From NCBI RefSeq assembly GCF_015831355.1, contig NZ_JADWYR010000001.1, positions 1,860,001 to 1,924,000 of the forward strand: DNA of 64,000 bases, read 5' to 3'. The notes beneath the pieces are model-generated. The model had not been told where the DNA came from and did not search any database. It worked only from the letters and a program-made list of their open reading frames with translations. Shown here piece after piece: positions 42,725 through 52,229 of this stretch (within the stretch, counting starts at the first letter, position 1; the number at the start of each line of letters is the position of its first letter). The position numbers and the translations under genes are program-made. The DNA comes from Panacibacter microcysteis (GTDB lineage Bacteria; Bacteroidota; Bacteroidia; Chitinophagales; Chitinophagaceae).

Positions 42725-45061
42725 CTAAGTCTTTGTTATACTTTCTTCCAGGTTATAGATCAATTCTATTACTTTCATAAGTGCGGCAGATGTGGTTTTG
42801 TCTGCCTTATCATTCATCGTGTATTCTCCAACTTTAAGTGTACTGTCTGCACTTAATTTTTTTTGCTGAAATGCCGTAAGTTGATCTTTGTAATAACCGT
42901 TCAACACTGCGTTTTCTTTGTCTGTCGGGCGCCTGCAAACAATCAGCCTGAAAGCTTTGGTGATCTTCTCTTCTGCAGGCGTTTTTTCTGTGGCAAGGTT
43001 TTGCGCCAGCACCCGCGATGCTTCCAGCATGGTGGGGTCGTTCTCCATAATAAGTGCCTGCAGCGGTGTATTTGTCTTAAGCCTTTTCACCTCGCACTGA
43101 TCGCGGTTACTGGCATCGAACATAATCATGGAAGGTGGCGGCACGGTGAGTTTTATAAATGTGTACATGCCGCGGCGGTAAAGGTCTTCTTTGTGATCCT
43201 GCTTATAGGTAGCCAGCACGCCACGGCCAGATGTGGCAGACTCCCAAAGACCTTTGGGCTGGTAGGGTTTTACGCTTGGCCCGCCAATTGTTTTGTTGAG
43301 TAAGCCGCTGCTGGCAAGAATCATATCGCGTATAGATTCTGCAGATAAGCGGTTGCGCGGCCCACGTGCGTAGTACTTATTTTCAGGATCTTTTTCCATC
43401 TTGTCTTTGGGCGCAACATCGCTCTGCCGGTAAGTGGCCGACATGAGCAATTGTTTTACCAGGCGTTTTACATCCCAGTTATGTTCCATAAAATCAACTG
43501 CCAGCCAATCCAGTAATTGTGGGTGGCTTGGCAGCTCGCCCTGCATACCAAAATCGCCGGAAGTTTTTACAAGGCCCTTCCCAAAAATCTCCTGCCACAA
43601 CTGGTTTACAAATACACGTGCAGTAAGTGGGTTGGTTTTATCAACTGTCCATTTTGCTAGCCCAAACCTGTTGCGTGGATATTTGGCCGTATCAAAACTA
43701 AGAATAGAGGCAGGCGCATGTGGCTGTACTTCTTCTGTAGGGTTGGTGTATTGCCCCCTGGCAAGCAGGTATGTTTTACGCACGCTGTCTTTTAACTCTC
43801 CCATTACAGAGATCATCAGTTTGCCCGTATCTTTCTTGTTTATGAACTGCATGGTTTTTACAATATCGGTATCATGCAACGTAAGAATAGGATTTTTGGC
43901 GGGCTGCGAAATACTTACATCGCCTTCATAACCTGCCTCTTTGGTATTGTTGAAAAAGGCAAGCATGGAATAATAATCTTTTTGCGAAAAAGGATCATAC
44001 TTATGATCGTGGCACTGCGCACATTCCATGGTAATACCGAGTACGCCTTTGCTGTATGTTTTTGTTTTATCAAGCAGGTATTCAATACGGTATTCTTCCG
44101 GAACCACACCGCCTTCCTCTGTGTATTTATGGTTGCGCAAAAAGCCGGTAGCAAGTATTTGTTCGTTGGAAGCCTGCGGCAGCATATCACCGGCAATCTG
44201 CCATGTTACAAAAGAGTCATACGGCATGTTTTCATTGAATGCGTGTATAACCCAATCGCGCCAGGGCCATTGCGAACGGATATTATCATCCTGATAGCCG
44301 TACGAGTCTGCATAGCGTGCAACATCCAGCCAGTGCACAGCCATATGCTCGCCATATTGCGGAGAGGAAATGAGTTGATCCACTACTTTTTCGTAGGCGT
44401 TGGGTGTATTGTCTGCGATAAAAGCATCCATCATTTCGAGCGTGGGTGGCAGGCCTGTAAGATCAAAAGAAACGCGTTTGAGTAAACGCTCTTTATCTGC
44501 CTCTTCGTTGGGTGCAAGGTTAATGTCTTCAAGTTTATCTAAGACAAAATAATCTATTTCGTTCTTTACCCATTTGTCGTCTTTAACTTTTGGAAGCGCT
44601 GCTTTCTTTGGTGCAGTAAAGGCCCAGTGTTTCTCATATTTTGCACCCTGTGCAATCCATTTTTCTATCAATGAAATTTCGAAAGGAGTGAGGGCGCCGA
44701 GATGAGACTCAACAGGCGGCATCATAAAAGCAGTATCTTTTGATGCTACTCTTTTAAAAAGTTCAGAAGCTTCCGGTTTAAAAGGTACAATGGCAAAACC
44801 ACCTTTTGTTTCTTTTAGTGCTGCGTAAGCTGCTTCGGGAATATCGAGTCTGAGGTCTGCTTTGCGCTTGTTGCCATCGGGGCCATGACAGGCAAAACAT
44901 TTGTCTGACAGTATAGGACGAATGTGAAAATTGTAGCTTACGCTATCCGGCATAACATTGCCGTCTGCCACAACATCGCCGTTATTTTCACAACTATTGA
45001 AAATGAGTGGAAATGCCAACACCACTGTGGTTATCCCAAAAAGAATAAAAGATTTTTTCAT
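42725..45061 (-). CDS. PSD1 / cytochrome c, DUF1549, DUF1553 protein
   Basis: A 778-residue lipoprotein (MKKSFILFGITTVVLAFPLI, lipobox Cys at 24). The N-terminal planctomycete cytochrome c domain has a haem site CFACHGPDG. DUF1549 follows (FVLDKLEDINLAPNEEADKE, LLKRVSFDLTGLPPT) with CAQCHDHKYDPFSQKDYYSM, then DUF1553 (AKWTVDKTNPLTARVFVNQL, YRQSDVAPK, ETKTPLQAL-like NTPLQALIMENDP). Its domains in order match the PSD1 family. With the DUF1501 gene it probably forms a periplasmic or surface system for breaking down a carbohydrate or ester, with an electron-carrier step. Substrate unknown. Confidence 0.92.
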   Translation of the reverse strand: MKKSFILFGITTVVLAFPLIFNSCENNGDVVADGNVMPDSVSYNFHIRPILSDKCFACHGPDGNKRKADLRLDIPEAAYAALKETKGGFAIVPFKPEASELFKRVASKDTAFMMPPVESHLGALTPFEISLIEKWIAQGAKYEKHWAFTAPKKAALPKVKDDKWVKNEIDYFVLDKLEDINLAPNEEADKERLLKRVSFDLTGLPPTLEMMDAFIADNTPNAYEKVVDQLISSPQYGEHMAVHWLDVARYADSYGYQDDNIRSQWPWRDWVIHAFNENMPYDSFVTWQIAGDMLPQASNEQILATGFLRNHKYTEEGGVVPEEYRIEYLLDKTKTYSKGVLGITMECAQCHDHKYDPFSQKDYYSMLAFFNNTKEAGYEGDVSISQPAKNPILTLHDTDIVKTMQFINKKDTGKLMISVMGELKDSVRKTYLLARGQYTNPTEEVQPHAPASILSFDTAKYPRNRFGLAKWTVDKTNPLTARVFVNQLWQEIFGKGLVKTSGDFGMQGELPSHPQLLDWLAVDFMEHNWDVKRLVKQLLMSATYRQSDVAPKDKMEKDPENKYYARGPRNRLSAESIRDMILASSGLLNKTIGGPSVKPYQPKGLWESATSGRGVLATYKQDHKEDLYRRGMYTFIKLTVPPPSMIMFDASNRDQCEVKRLKTNTPLQALIMENDPTMLEASRVLAQNLATEKTPAEEKITKAFRLIVCRRPTDKENAVLNGYYKDQLTAFQQKKLSADSTLKVGEYTMNDKADKTTSAALMKVIELIYNLEESITKT

Positions 45062-45159
45062 ATTACAATCGCTGGTTTAAAGCTAATGAAAAAATACCAA
45101 GTGGGTCCTGCATGCTTATATATTGCGCATTATTGGTAAAAATGACGAAAACCGTATGC

Positions 45160-45232
45160 ATGCTGAATTATTTGCTGCCGTACAAGTGAGTGACACAACC
45201 GGGGCTGAATAGTAGTAATGCAGCCGGGTAAA
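45160..45232 (-). repeat. Dispersed repeat arm, GTGTCACTCA type
   Basis: TTTGCTGCC, then GTACAAGTGAGTGACACAAC (45180-45199), then CGGGGCTGAATAGTAGTAAT and GCAGCCGGG. Confidence 0.8.
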
Positions 45233-45236
45233 CAAT

Positions 45237-47843
45237 TTATCTTATTAAAGTTGTGGTGCCTTTGGTGAAGTACGGAGCGCCTGTATAGTCAATGGCTTTT
45301 ACCATCCACACGTATGTGCCTGTTGGCTGAGGGTTGCCGCTAACAGTACCATCCCAGCCATGCTGCTCAACGGCGGTACTAAAGAGTAACTGGCCCCAGC
45401 GATTATAAACACTGAATATTTCCATTTTTTGCATGCCTGCAATAATTGGCCGCAGCACGTCATTTTTGCCGTCTTTGTTGGGTGTAAAACCGGTGGGTAC
45501 AAATATGGAAGGACGTGTTTTATATACTTTGACCTGAATATACGCTGAATCATGACAACCGGCTTCATTGCCAACAACCAGTTTGTATGCGTTGTCTGAT
45601 GCATAAGAAAATCTTGCAACCGGATTTGCAATATTTGCTGCGGAAAGATTTGCAGCTGGCACCCATGTATAAGTAGTACCACCACTTCCGTTTAGTTGCA
45701 GCACCTGGTTAACCACAACGGTTGTGTCGCGGCCTGCAAATGCGTTGATTTTAGGCAATACAGTTACCCGTACAGAATCGATACCCGGTTTGGGGCATCC
45801 TTTGTCATAAAATGCCGTAAGGGTATATGTTGTGGAAGTTGCCGGCAGGGCAGTGGTATTAATGGAGGCTGTATTCTGAAGCTGGCCGGCAGGCGACCAC
45901 AGCAACCGGTTACCATCTGTAAAGCCGTGCAGCAACGCGGAGGTGCCGAAGCAGATGATGGTATCGTTGCCGGCTAACGCCACAGGGTAGGGCACAGTGG
46001 TGATATTGATTTTATCTGTAGCGATGCACCTGCCAATGTTTGCGGTAACGGTAAACAGGGTTTGGTTATTTGTGGTTGCAGACGGTTCTTTTAAAGAGGC
46101 ATCGGTAAGCTTGTCCGCAGGTTGCCAGTTGAATTGCAACCCATCTGATACAATGTGCAGTATTGTAGGGTCTCCGCTGCAGATCGTGGAGTCTGGCATA
46201 GCGGTCAACGTTACATGATCTACCACATTAACTGTTACTGAATCGTTGTTTTTGCACCCATCAATATCCAGCTCTACGTAATAAGTGGTTGTTCTATCAG
46301 GCATGACCACAGGGTTTGGGTCAGCAACGTTTGATACAAGATTAGCCGGCGTCCAGAAAAATTTTCCCGTGTTGCCGGTTACCAGTTGAAGTGTATCAGG
46401 TTTGCAGATCAAAGTATCTTTGAATGCAAGGTTGAGCGGTGGCTTATCAACCACTTCAATTGTTTTATAAACTGTATCCGTACAGCCTTTTGAATCCGCC
46501 ACGACCAGACTTACCAGTTTACTGCCAAGGCTGTTATATGTATAGACGGGGTTTTGCAATGTTGAAGTTTCGGGGAGTGTAACCTGACCGGTAAAGCTCC
46601 ATTGCCATGAGTTTACTGTGCCATAAAAAGATGATGAGATATCAATAAACTGCGTTTGTTTGTCCACACACAATCCTTTATAGTCAAATCCTGGCTTGAA
46701 GCCGGGGTATACCAGGATGGTGCTGTTTGCAGAGTCTGCACACTTCTGGTTCTTGTTTATGTCAAGCATTATATTGTATTTGCCGGTATCTGTAAAGCTA
46801 TAGGTTGCGGTTGGGTCTGGAGAACTGAACAACGTTGCGCCTCCATTATCAGTAATGCGCCAGTTATAGCTTTGAATAAGGGCACTGGTGGAAAGATTTT
46901 CCAGGTAAATCGTCTTAGAGGTATCGCAAAGCAGGTATTGATCGGCGAGCGTGGCAGAGGTAAAAGAACAGTCGGTTACCCGGATCTGCAGATCTTTGCG
47001 CTGTGTAGCAATAATTTTTCCATTTCGTTTTTCTTCCACGCAAACTGTTACTACATAGGTACCAGGTCCCGGTGCGATACCACTTATTAATCCTGTTTTT
47101 GCATCAATATGTACATTATTTCCCAGAGGCCGGCCTCCGGAAAACTCAGGGTCATAAGGTACTGATGGATATGGCGGTGCTGCTGCGGGTGTAAGATCTA
47201 CTCCAAACATAAAATTATCAGACCTGTATGCATTGCAAAGCGAGTACGTCAGCTCATCTCCATCCGGGTCTTCAGAACCAAAGCTGTATTCAAACTCATG
47301 CGATGCGCAAATAATTACAAGATCCGATCCTGTAAATCTTGCACTGCTGTTTGTAGGGCCAGCAGTAAGTAAGAACGTACCGGGAATTTCGGCTGTATAG
47401 GTTGCACCGACATTATCGTAACCGGAAACAAGATTATTCATATTATTCACCCTAAAAAAAACTTCGGTAGTCAGGAGATAGCCATCGGGAGATGCAGGAA
47501 GAGTAATGTCAAAAATATAATATCCAATTTTATGACAAACTACCGGCGGGTTGGTTATACATTCGTCCACATCTGTAAGCCTGATCACTTCTATATTAGT
47601 AAGAGAAACCATCAGATCCTGAACCCTTGCTGTGGTTTTTTTATTGAAAACAGATATATAAGCCGGATTATAAAATTCACGAAAAGAATTACAATCCATA
47701 TACATTTTTACTGTAACTGCATAAGTGTAATTTGGCCCGCTTACAGATTTTAGCGTATAGTAAATCTGCCCACCTGTTATATGGTCTGCATTGGCATTAA
47801 AAACAATACAGCAAAAAATGATATACAGGATCAGTTTTCTCAC
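45237..47843 (-). CDS. Large secreted PKD protein with gliding-motility C-terminal domain
   Basis: An 868-residue protein with a signal peptide (LILYIIFCCIVFNANA). The first 300 residues are beta-rich (ITGGQIYYTLKSVSG, DPDGDELTYSL). PKD-like repeats follow, each with a Trp-rich core (SYNWRITDNGG, WQWSFTGQ) and a set of VTV/TITL strands separated by PNPVV or similar. The last 90 residues (FVPTGFTPNKDGKNDVLRPI, FSVYNRWGQLLFST, WDGTVSGNPQPTGTYVW) are the T9SS type B (gliding-motility-associated) sorting domain. It is probably exported and anchored on the cell surface. Confidence 0.93.
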   Translation of the reverse strand: MRKLILYIIFCCIVFNANADHITGGQIYYTLKSVSGPNYTYAVTVKMYMDCNSFREFYNPAYISVFNKKTTARVQDLMVSLTNIEVIRLTDVDECITNPPVVCHKIGYYIFDITLPASPDGYLLTTEVFFRVNNMNNLVSGYDNVGATYTAEIPGTFLLTAGPTNSSARFTGSDLVIICASHEFEYSFGSEDPDGDELTYSLCNAYRSDNFMFGVDLTPAAAPPYPSVPYDPEFSGGRPLGNNVHIDAKTGLISGIAPGPGTYVVTVCVEEKRNGKIIATQRKDLQIRVTDCSFTSATLADQYLLCDTSKTIYLENLSTSALIQSYNWRITDNGGATLFSSPDPTATYSFTDTGKYNIMLDINKNQKCADSANSTILVYPGFKPGFDYKGLCVDKQTQFIDISSSFYGTVNSWQWSFTGQVTLPETSTLQNPVYTYNSLGSKLVSLVVADSKGCTDTVYKTIEVVDKPPLNLAFKDTLICKPDTLQLVTGNTGKFFWTPANLVSNVADPNPVVMPDRTTTYYVELDIDGCKNNDSVTVNVVDHVTLTAMPDSTICSGDPTILHIVSDGLQFNWQPADKLTDASLKEPSATTNNQTLFTVTANIGRCIATDKINITTVPYPVALAGNDTIICFGTSALLHGFTDGNRLLWSPAGQLQNTASINTTALPATSTTYTLTAFYDKGCPKPGIDSVRVTVLPKINAFAGRDTTVVVNQVLQLNGSGGTTYTWVPAANLSAANIANPVARFSYASDNAYKLVVGNEAGCHDSAYIQVKVYKTRPSIFVPTGFTPNKDGKNDVLRPIIAGMQKMEIFSVYNRWGQLLFSTAVEQHGWDGTVSGNPQPTGTYVWMVKAIDYTGAPYFTKGTTTLIR

Positions 47844-47991
47844 ATTACATCTCGTTAATAGTCAATGACAAAAACAAAAATCTTTTGTTCAGATACGGCA
47901 AAACCTAATGTAAGATTTTTTGAGCAGAAATTTTATTTGAACTGGTTAAGCTGGTATTACCCGCTGCCGGGTGAAGAGTAGAGAGATTATG

Positions 47992-48086
47992 TAGCCGGCT
48001 GTAGCGCTCTTTTGGGCTTCTGTTGCGTCGCACTCTTCAACTGCAGGATGACTGTTGGGCAAAGCGAAGATCAAACCGAAGCCCTG
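47992..48086 (+). repeat. Dispersed repeat arm, GCGTCGCACTC type
   Basis: TAGCCGGCTGTAGC, then TCTGTTGCGTCGCACTCTTC (core from 48022), then a weak reverse part ending AGATCAAACCGAAGCCC. Confidence 0.75.
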
Positions 48087-48656
48087 TTAATACAGGATGT
48101 TTTCCGCTGGTATACTGCTTATCCAGCCCAGGCGCAGCATGTACACTCCTTCACCTTTACCCGGTTTTGAATAAATGTATTGCAGGTTAATGTTGGCATT
48201 TTTTTGGAAATCATGCTTTGCCTTACTGTATTCATAGCCTGTACTTACAAGGTTTGCTGAGGCGGTCTTTTTTTCCTTTTCTTTTTCCCAGTTTTCATTC
48301 AGGTATGTACGTATCCACTTGAAATTATCTTCCAGGTCGTAAAAATCTGCGCGTTTGAATGTTGCCTGCAGGTAGCCATCAGAAAGTAAACCGTTTAAGA
48401 AAGTCAGGTAAATCATAGCTTCCCGGCCACCCATGGCTTCACTTTTTGCGAGGCGGCAGGTAATAACGGTTTTGTTCCCCATGGTTCTGTCACTCAAAAT
48501 ACTTAGCGGTTTAATGTTTTTAAGGGAATCCGCTACCGCCTGTTTTGAAAGACCGCTTTTCAAAGAAACCAATTGAGTTATTTCCTTCATATTACGCTGT
48601 GCTGCGGCACCCATGCCCGTTAACAAGAAAAATAAGATCGGGAAAAGAGTTTTCAT
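48087..48656 (-). CDS. Secreted hypothetical protein, 189 residues
   Basis: A signal peptide (LFPILFFLLTGMGAAAQ) is followed by a helical part (VSLKSGLSKQAVADSLKNIK) and a beta-rich part (NKTVITCRLAKSEAMGGREA, MIYLTFLNGLLSDGYL), ending ENILY. The gene lies between the large PKD gene and ileS on the opposite strand to ileS. I recognise no named family. Confidence 0.75.
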   Translation of the reverse strand: MKTLFPILFFLLTGMGAAAQRNMKEITQLVSLKSGLSKQAVADSLKNIKPLSILSDRTMGNKTVITCRLAKSEAMGGREAMIYLTFLNGLLSDGYLQATFKRADFYDLEDNFKWIRTYLNENWEKEKEKKTASANLVSTGYEYSKAKHDFQKNANINLQYIYSKPGKGEGVYMLRLGWISSIPAENILY

Positions 48657-48833
48657 GCGGTTTGTTTTCTAAAGAGAAATGAAAGGTAGGCAAAAAGTTG
48701 ATGCTACTTATTAGCACCATGTCAAAAAGTGCTGTTTTGCCGATAAACTGCCGTTCTTGTGCTAAAGCTTTTCGTTTGATATTTCTTAACTTCGCAGCCT
48801 TTCAAAATCAGGAAATACAACGCTACCAAGGAT

Positions 48834-51800
48834 ATGAGCGCAAAATATAAAGAGTTTTCAGGGTTAAACCTTCCCGTTATCGAACAGGAAATACTGGCTG
48901 CATGGAGTAAGCATCATGCTTTTGAAAAAAGTGTAGCATTGCGGGAAGGAGCAACACCATTCGTGTTTTACGAAGGGCCGCCTAGTGCCAATGGTATGCC
49001 CGGCATTCACCACGTTATTTCACGTACACTCAAAGACCTGGTATGCCGGTACAAAACAATGCGCGGTTACCAGGTAAAACGTAAAGGTGGCTGGGATACA
49101 CATGGCTTACCGATTGAACTGGGTGTGGAAAAAGAACTGGGTATTACCAAAGAAGATATCGGTAAGAAGATTTCGGTAGAAGAATACAATAAAAAGTGTC
49201 GTGAAGCAGTACTGCGTTACAAGGATAAATGGGATGAACTTACCATGAAGATGGGTTATTGGGTAGATCTGGATGATCCTTACATCACATTCGATAACAA
49301 ATACATCGAATCCCTGTGGTGGATGCTTGCTGAACTTTATAAGAAGGGGCTGCTGTATGAAAGCGTGAGTATACAGCCTTATTCACCGGCAGCAGGCACC
49401 GGTCTCAGTTCTCACGAATTAAACCAGCCCGGCACCTATAAAGATGTAAAGGATACCAGTGCTGTTGTCATGTTCAAAGCTGTGAAAAATGAGAAAAGCG
49501 AGTTCTTATTCCAGGCCGCAAATGATGAAGAAGTGTTTTTCATGGCGTGGACAACTACTCCATGGACGCTACCATCAAACCTTGGACTAACTGTTGGGCC
49601 AAACATCGATTACGTACTGGTAAAGACATTTAACCCATACCTGCACAACCCGGTGAATGTAGTGCTGGCAAAAGCATTGTTGAATAAGTACTTTAAAGCC
49701 GAAGGTGAAAATGCAGGGTTTGAAGAATATAATGAGAAAGCTAAAATATTGCCGTGGAAAATCCTTGCCGGGTTTAAAGGAAAAGATATAGAAGGTTGTG
49801 CTTACGGGCAGTTGTTGCCATATGATGCGAATAAGACAGATAATCCCAATGCATTCAGGGTCTTGCTTGCTGATTTTGTTACTACGGAAGATGGAACCGG
49901 GATCGTGCATACTGCACCCGCTTTTGGTGCAGATGACTTTAAAGTTGGAAAAAAATACGATATCGGCATCCTCACCATGGTAGATCGCCAGGGTAAGTTT
50001 GTTGACGGCCTTGGTGAATTCAGTAACAGGTATGTAAAAAATTACAAAGATGATCCTGCATACCAGGATGTAAACGTTGATATCGCTGTAAAACTCAAAA
50101 AAGAAAACCGTGCTTTTAAAGTAGAGAAGTATGAACACAGCTACCCGCATTGCTGGCGTACAGATAAACCCGTTTTGTATTACCCGTTAGATGCATGGTT
50201 TATTAAAACAACTGCACTTAAAGACAGGATGGTTGAACTGAACAAAACCATTAACTGGAAGCCCAAATCAACAGGGGAAGGCAGGTTTGGCAACTGGCTG
50301 GAAAACATGGTAGACTGGAATCTTAGCCGTAGCCGCTACTGGGGTACACCTTTACCCGTTTGGAGAACAGAAGATGGCGATGAAGAAATATGTATCGGTT
50401 CTATCGAGGAGCTAAATGAAGGCATCAGGAAAGCAAATGAAGTATTGGGTGGCGATTTAAACAAACATTACCTGCATGAAGGTATTCTGGACCTGCATAA
50501 GCCATACGTAGATGAAATAATCCTGGTATCGGGCAAAGGGAAACCGATGAAACGTGTACCAGATCTGATAGATGTATGGTTCGACAGTGGCGCCATGCCT
50601 TATGCGCAATGGCATTTTCCTTTCGAAAATATTGGCACGTTTAAAAATAGTTACCCGGCAGATTTTATTGCAGAAGGGGTAGATCAGACACGCGGCTGGT
50701 TCTATACTTTGCATGCCCTCGGCTCTTTAATGAAAGAATCAGTACATGAGCAACTGGCAAGAACGGGCATGGCCACACATGAACTGGAAAAGCGCTACCC
50801 GGGTGTTGCTTACAAAACAGTTGTTTCAAACGGGCTGGTGTTGGATAAAAACGGCAACAAAATGAGCAAAAGGCTTGGCAATGTTGTCAACCCTTTCGAA
50901 ACCATAGAAAAATATGGTGCAGATGCAACAAGGTGGTACCTTATTACAAACGCATCCCCGTGGGATAATCTGAAGTTTGATATTGCCGGTATTCAGGAAG
51001 TACAGCGTAAGTTTTTTGGTACTTTATACAACACGTACCAGTTTTTTGCGCTGTACGCAAATGTAGACGGCTTTGCATTCAAAGAAGCGTACATACCGCT
51101 CACTGAGAGACCGGAAATCGACAGGTGGATATTGTCATCGCTTAATACGCTTATTAAAAAGGTTACTGCTGCAATGGACGACTACGAGCCCACTATTGCC
51201 GGTCGTGCAATAGAAAATTTTGTAGATGAGCATTTAAGTAACTGGTATGTTCGTCTCTGCCGCCGTCGTTTCTGGAAAGGGGAATATGAGCATGACAAGA
51301 TCTGTGCTTATCAAACTTTGTATGAATGTCTTGAAACACTCATAAGATTAATCGCACCCATCTCTCCGTTTTTTAGCGATGCCGTTTTCCGCAACCTTGA
51401 AGCGGTAACGGGTAAACTGAATGCTGCATCTGTGCACCATGCAGACTTCCCGGTAGCAAATGATGCTGCAATCGATACAGACCTTGAAGAAAGAATGCAA
51501 CTGGCGCAGGATGCATCTTCGCTGGTATTGTCGCTGCGCAAAAAAGTAAATATCAAAGTGCGTCAGCCGCTGCAGAAAGTATTGATACCGGTGCTGGACC
51601 TTAAAATGAAGCACCAGCTTGAAAAAGTGGAAGACCTGCTAAAAGCAGAAGTAAATGTGAAAGAAATATCATATATCACAGAAACAGAAGGCTTCATCAA
51701 TAAAAAGATAAGGCCCAACTTCAAATCGCTGGGCAGCAGGCTGGGACAAAAAATGAAAATGGTTTCAGCCACTTTGGCACAATTTAGCCAGCATGATATT

Positions 51801-52223
51801 TCGCAGTTTGAAAAAGACGGTACTTGTACACTCGTAATAGAAGGTCTGCCGGTAGAACTTGCTTTGCCAGACGTAGAGATTGCAGCCGAAGATATCCCAG
51901 GCTGGAGTGTTGCATCAAAGGGCAGTCTTACCGTTGCACTCGATATAACCATTACCCAAGAACTAAAGCAGGAAGGCGAAGCAAGGGAATTGGTGAACCG
52001 CATACAAAATATTAGAAAAGATAATGGTTTTGAATTAACAGACCGTATATTCGTAGAATTGGTCGAAAACGAGTTGCTGAGACCATCCATTATTAAATTT
52101 AAAAACTATATTTGCGCGGAAATTCTGGCAGATGATTTAGCTTGGGTGCCCGAAATGCAGAATGGTACTGAAATAGAGATAAATGATATTCTGTTGAAAG
52201 TGCGTGTAAATAAAAAAGGTTAA
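48834..52223 (+). CDS. ileS: Isoleucyl-tRNA synthetase
   Basis: An 1129-residue class I synthetase, starting MSAKYKEFSGLNLPVIEQEI. The HIGH-type motif is GIHH at residues 57-60, and the KMSKS-type motif KMSKR is near residue 676. The editing domain lies between them (for example TWTTTPWTLPSNLGL as AWTTTPWTLPSNLGLTV). The anticodon-binding region (DRWILSSLNTLIKK, NFVDEHLSNWYVRLCRRRFW) is followed by a long C-terminal extension. The length and GIHH are usual for Bacteroidota, whose IleS is of the eukaryote-like type. The stop is 6 bp before the DksA-like gene. Confidence 0.96.
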   Translation: MSAKYKEFSGLNLPVIEQEILAAWSKHHAFEKSVALREGATPFVFYEGPPSANGMPGIHHVISRTLKDLVCRYKTMRGYQVKRKGGWDTHGLPIELGVEKELGITKEDIGKKISVEEYNKKCREAVLRYKDKWDELTMKMGYWVDLDDPYITFDNKYIESLWWMLAELYKKGLLYESVSIQPYSPAAGTGLSSHELNQPGTYKDVKDTSAVVMFKAVKNEKSEFLFQAANDEEVFFMAWTTTPWTLPSNLGLTVGPNIDYVLVKTFNPYLHNPVNVVLAKALLNKYFKAEGENAGFEEYNEKAKILPWKILAGFKGKDIEGCAYGQLLPYDANKTDNPNAFRVLLADFVTTEDGTGIVHTAPAFGADDFKVGKKYDIGILTMVDRQGKFVDGLGEFSNRYVKNYKDDPAYQDVNVDIAVKLKKENRAFKVEKYEHSYPHCWRTDKPVLYYPLDAWFIKTTALKDRMVELNKTINWKPKSTGEGRFGNWLENMVDWNLSRSRYWGTPLPVWRTEDGDEEICIGSIEELNEGIRKANEVLGGDLNKHYLHEGILDLHKPYVDEIILVSGKGKPMKRVPDLIDVWFDSGAMPYAQWHFPFENIGTFKNSYPADFIAEGVDQTRGWFYTLHALGSLMKESVHEQLARTGMATHELEKRYPGVAYKTVVSNGLVLDKNGNKMSKRLGNVVNPFETIEKYGADATRWYLITNASPWDNLKFDIAGIQEVQRKFFGTLYNTYQFFALYANVDGFAFKEAYIPLTERPEIDRWILSSLNTLIKKVTAAMDDYEPTIAGRAIENFVDEHLSNWYVRLCRRRFWKGEYEHDKICAYQTLYECLETLIRLIAPISPFFSDAVFRNLEAVTGKLNAASVHHADFPVANDAAIDTDLEERMQLAQDASSLVLSLRKKVNIKVRQPLQKVLIPVLDLKMKHQLEKVEDLLKAEVNVKEISYITETEGFINKKIRPNFKSLGSRLGQKMKMVSATLAQFSQHDISQFEKDGTCTLVIEGLPVELALPDVEIAAEDIPGWSVASKGSLTVALDITITQELKQEGEARELVNRIQNIRKDNGFELTDRIFVELVENELLRPSIIKFKNYICAEILADDLAWVPEMQNGTEIEINDILLKVRVNKKG

Positions 52224-52229
52224 AAGGTT

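Noticed and set aside
43874-44485. Plus-strand frame inside the PSD1 gene
   Set aside because: It is a shadow of the long, well-conserved minus-strand gene.
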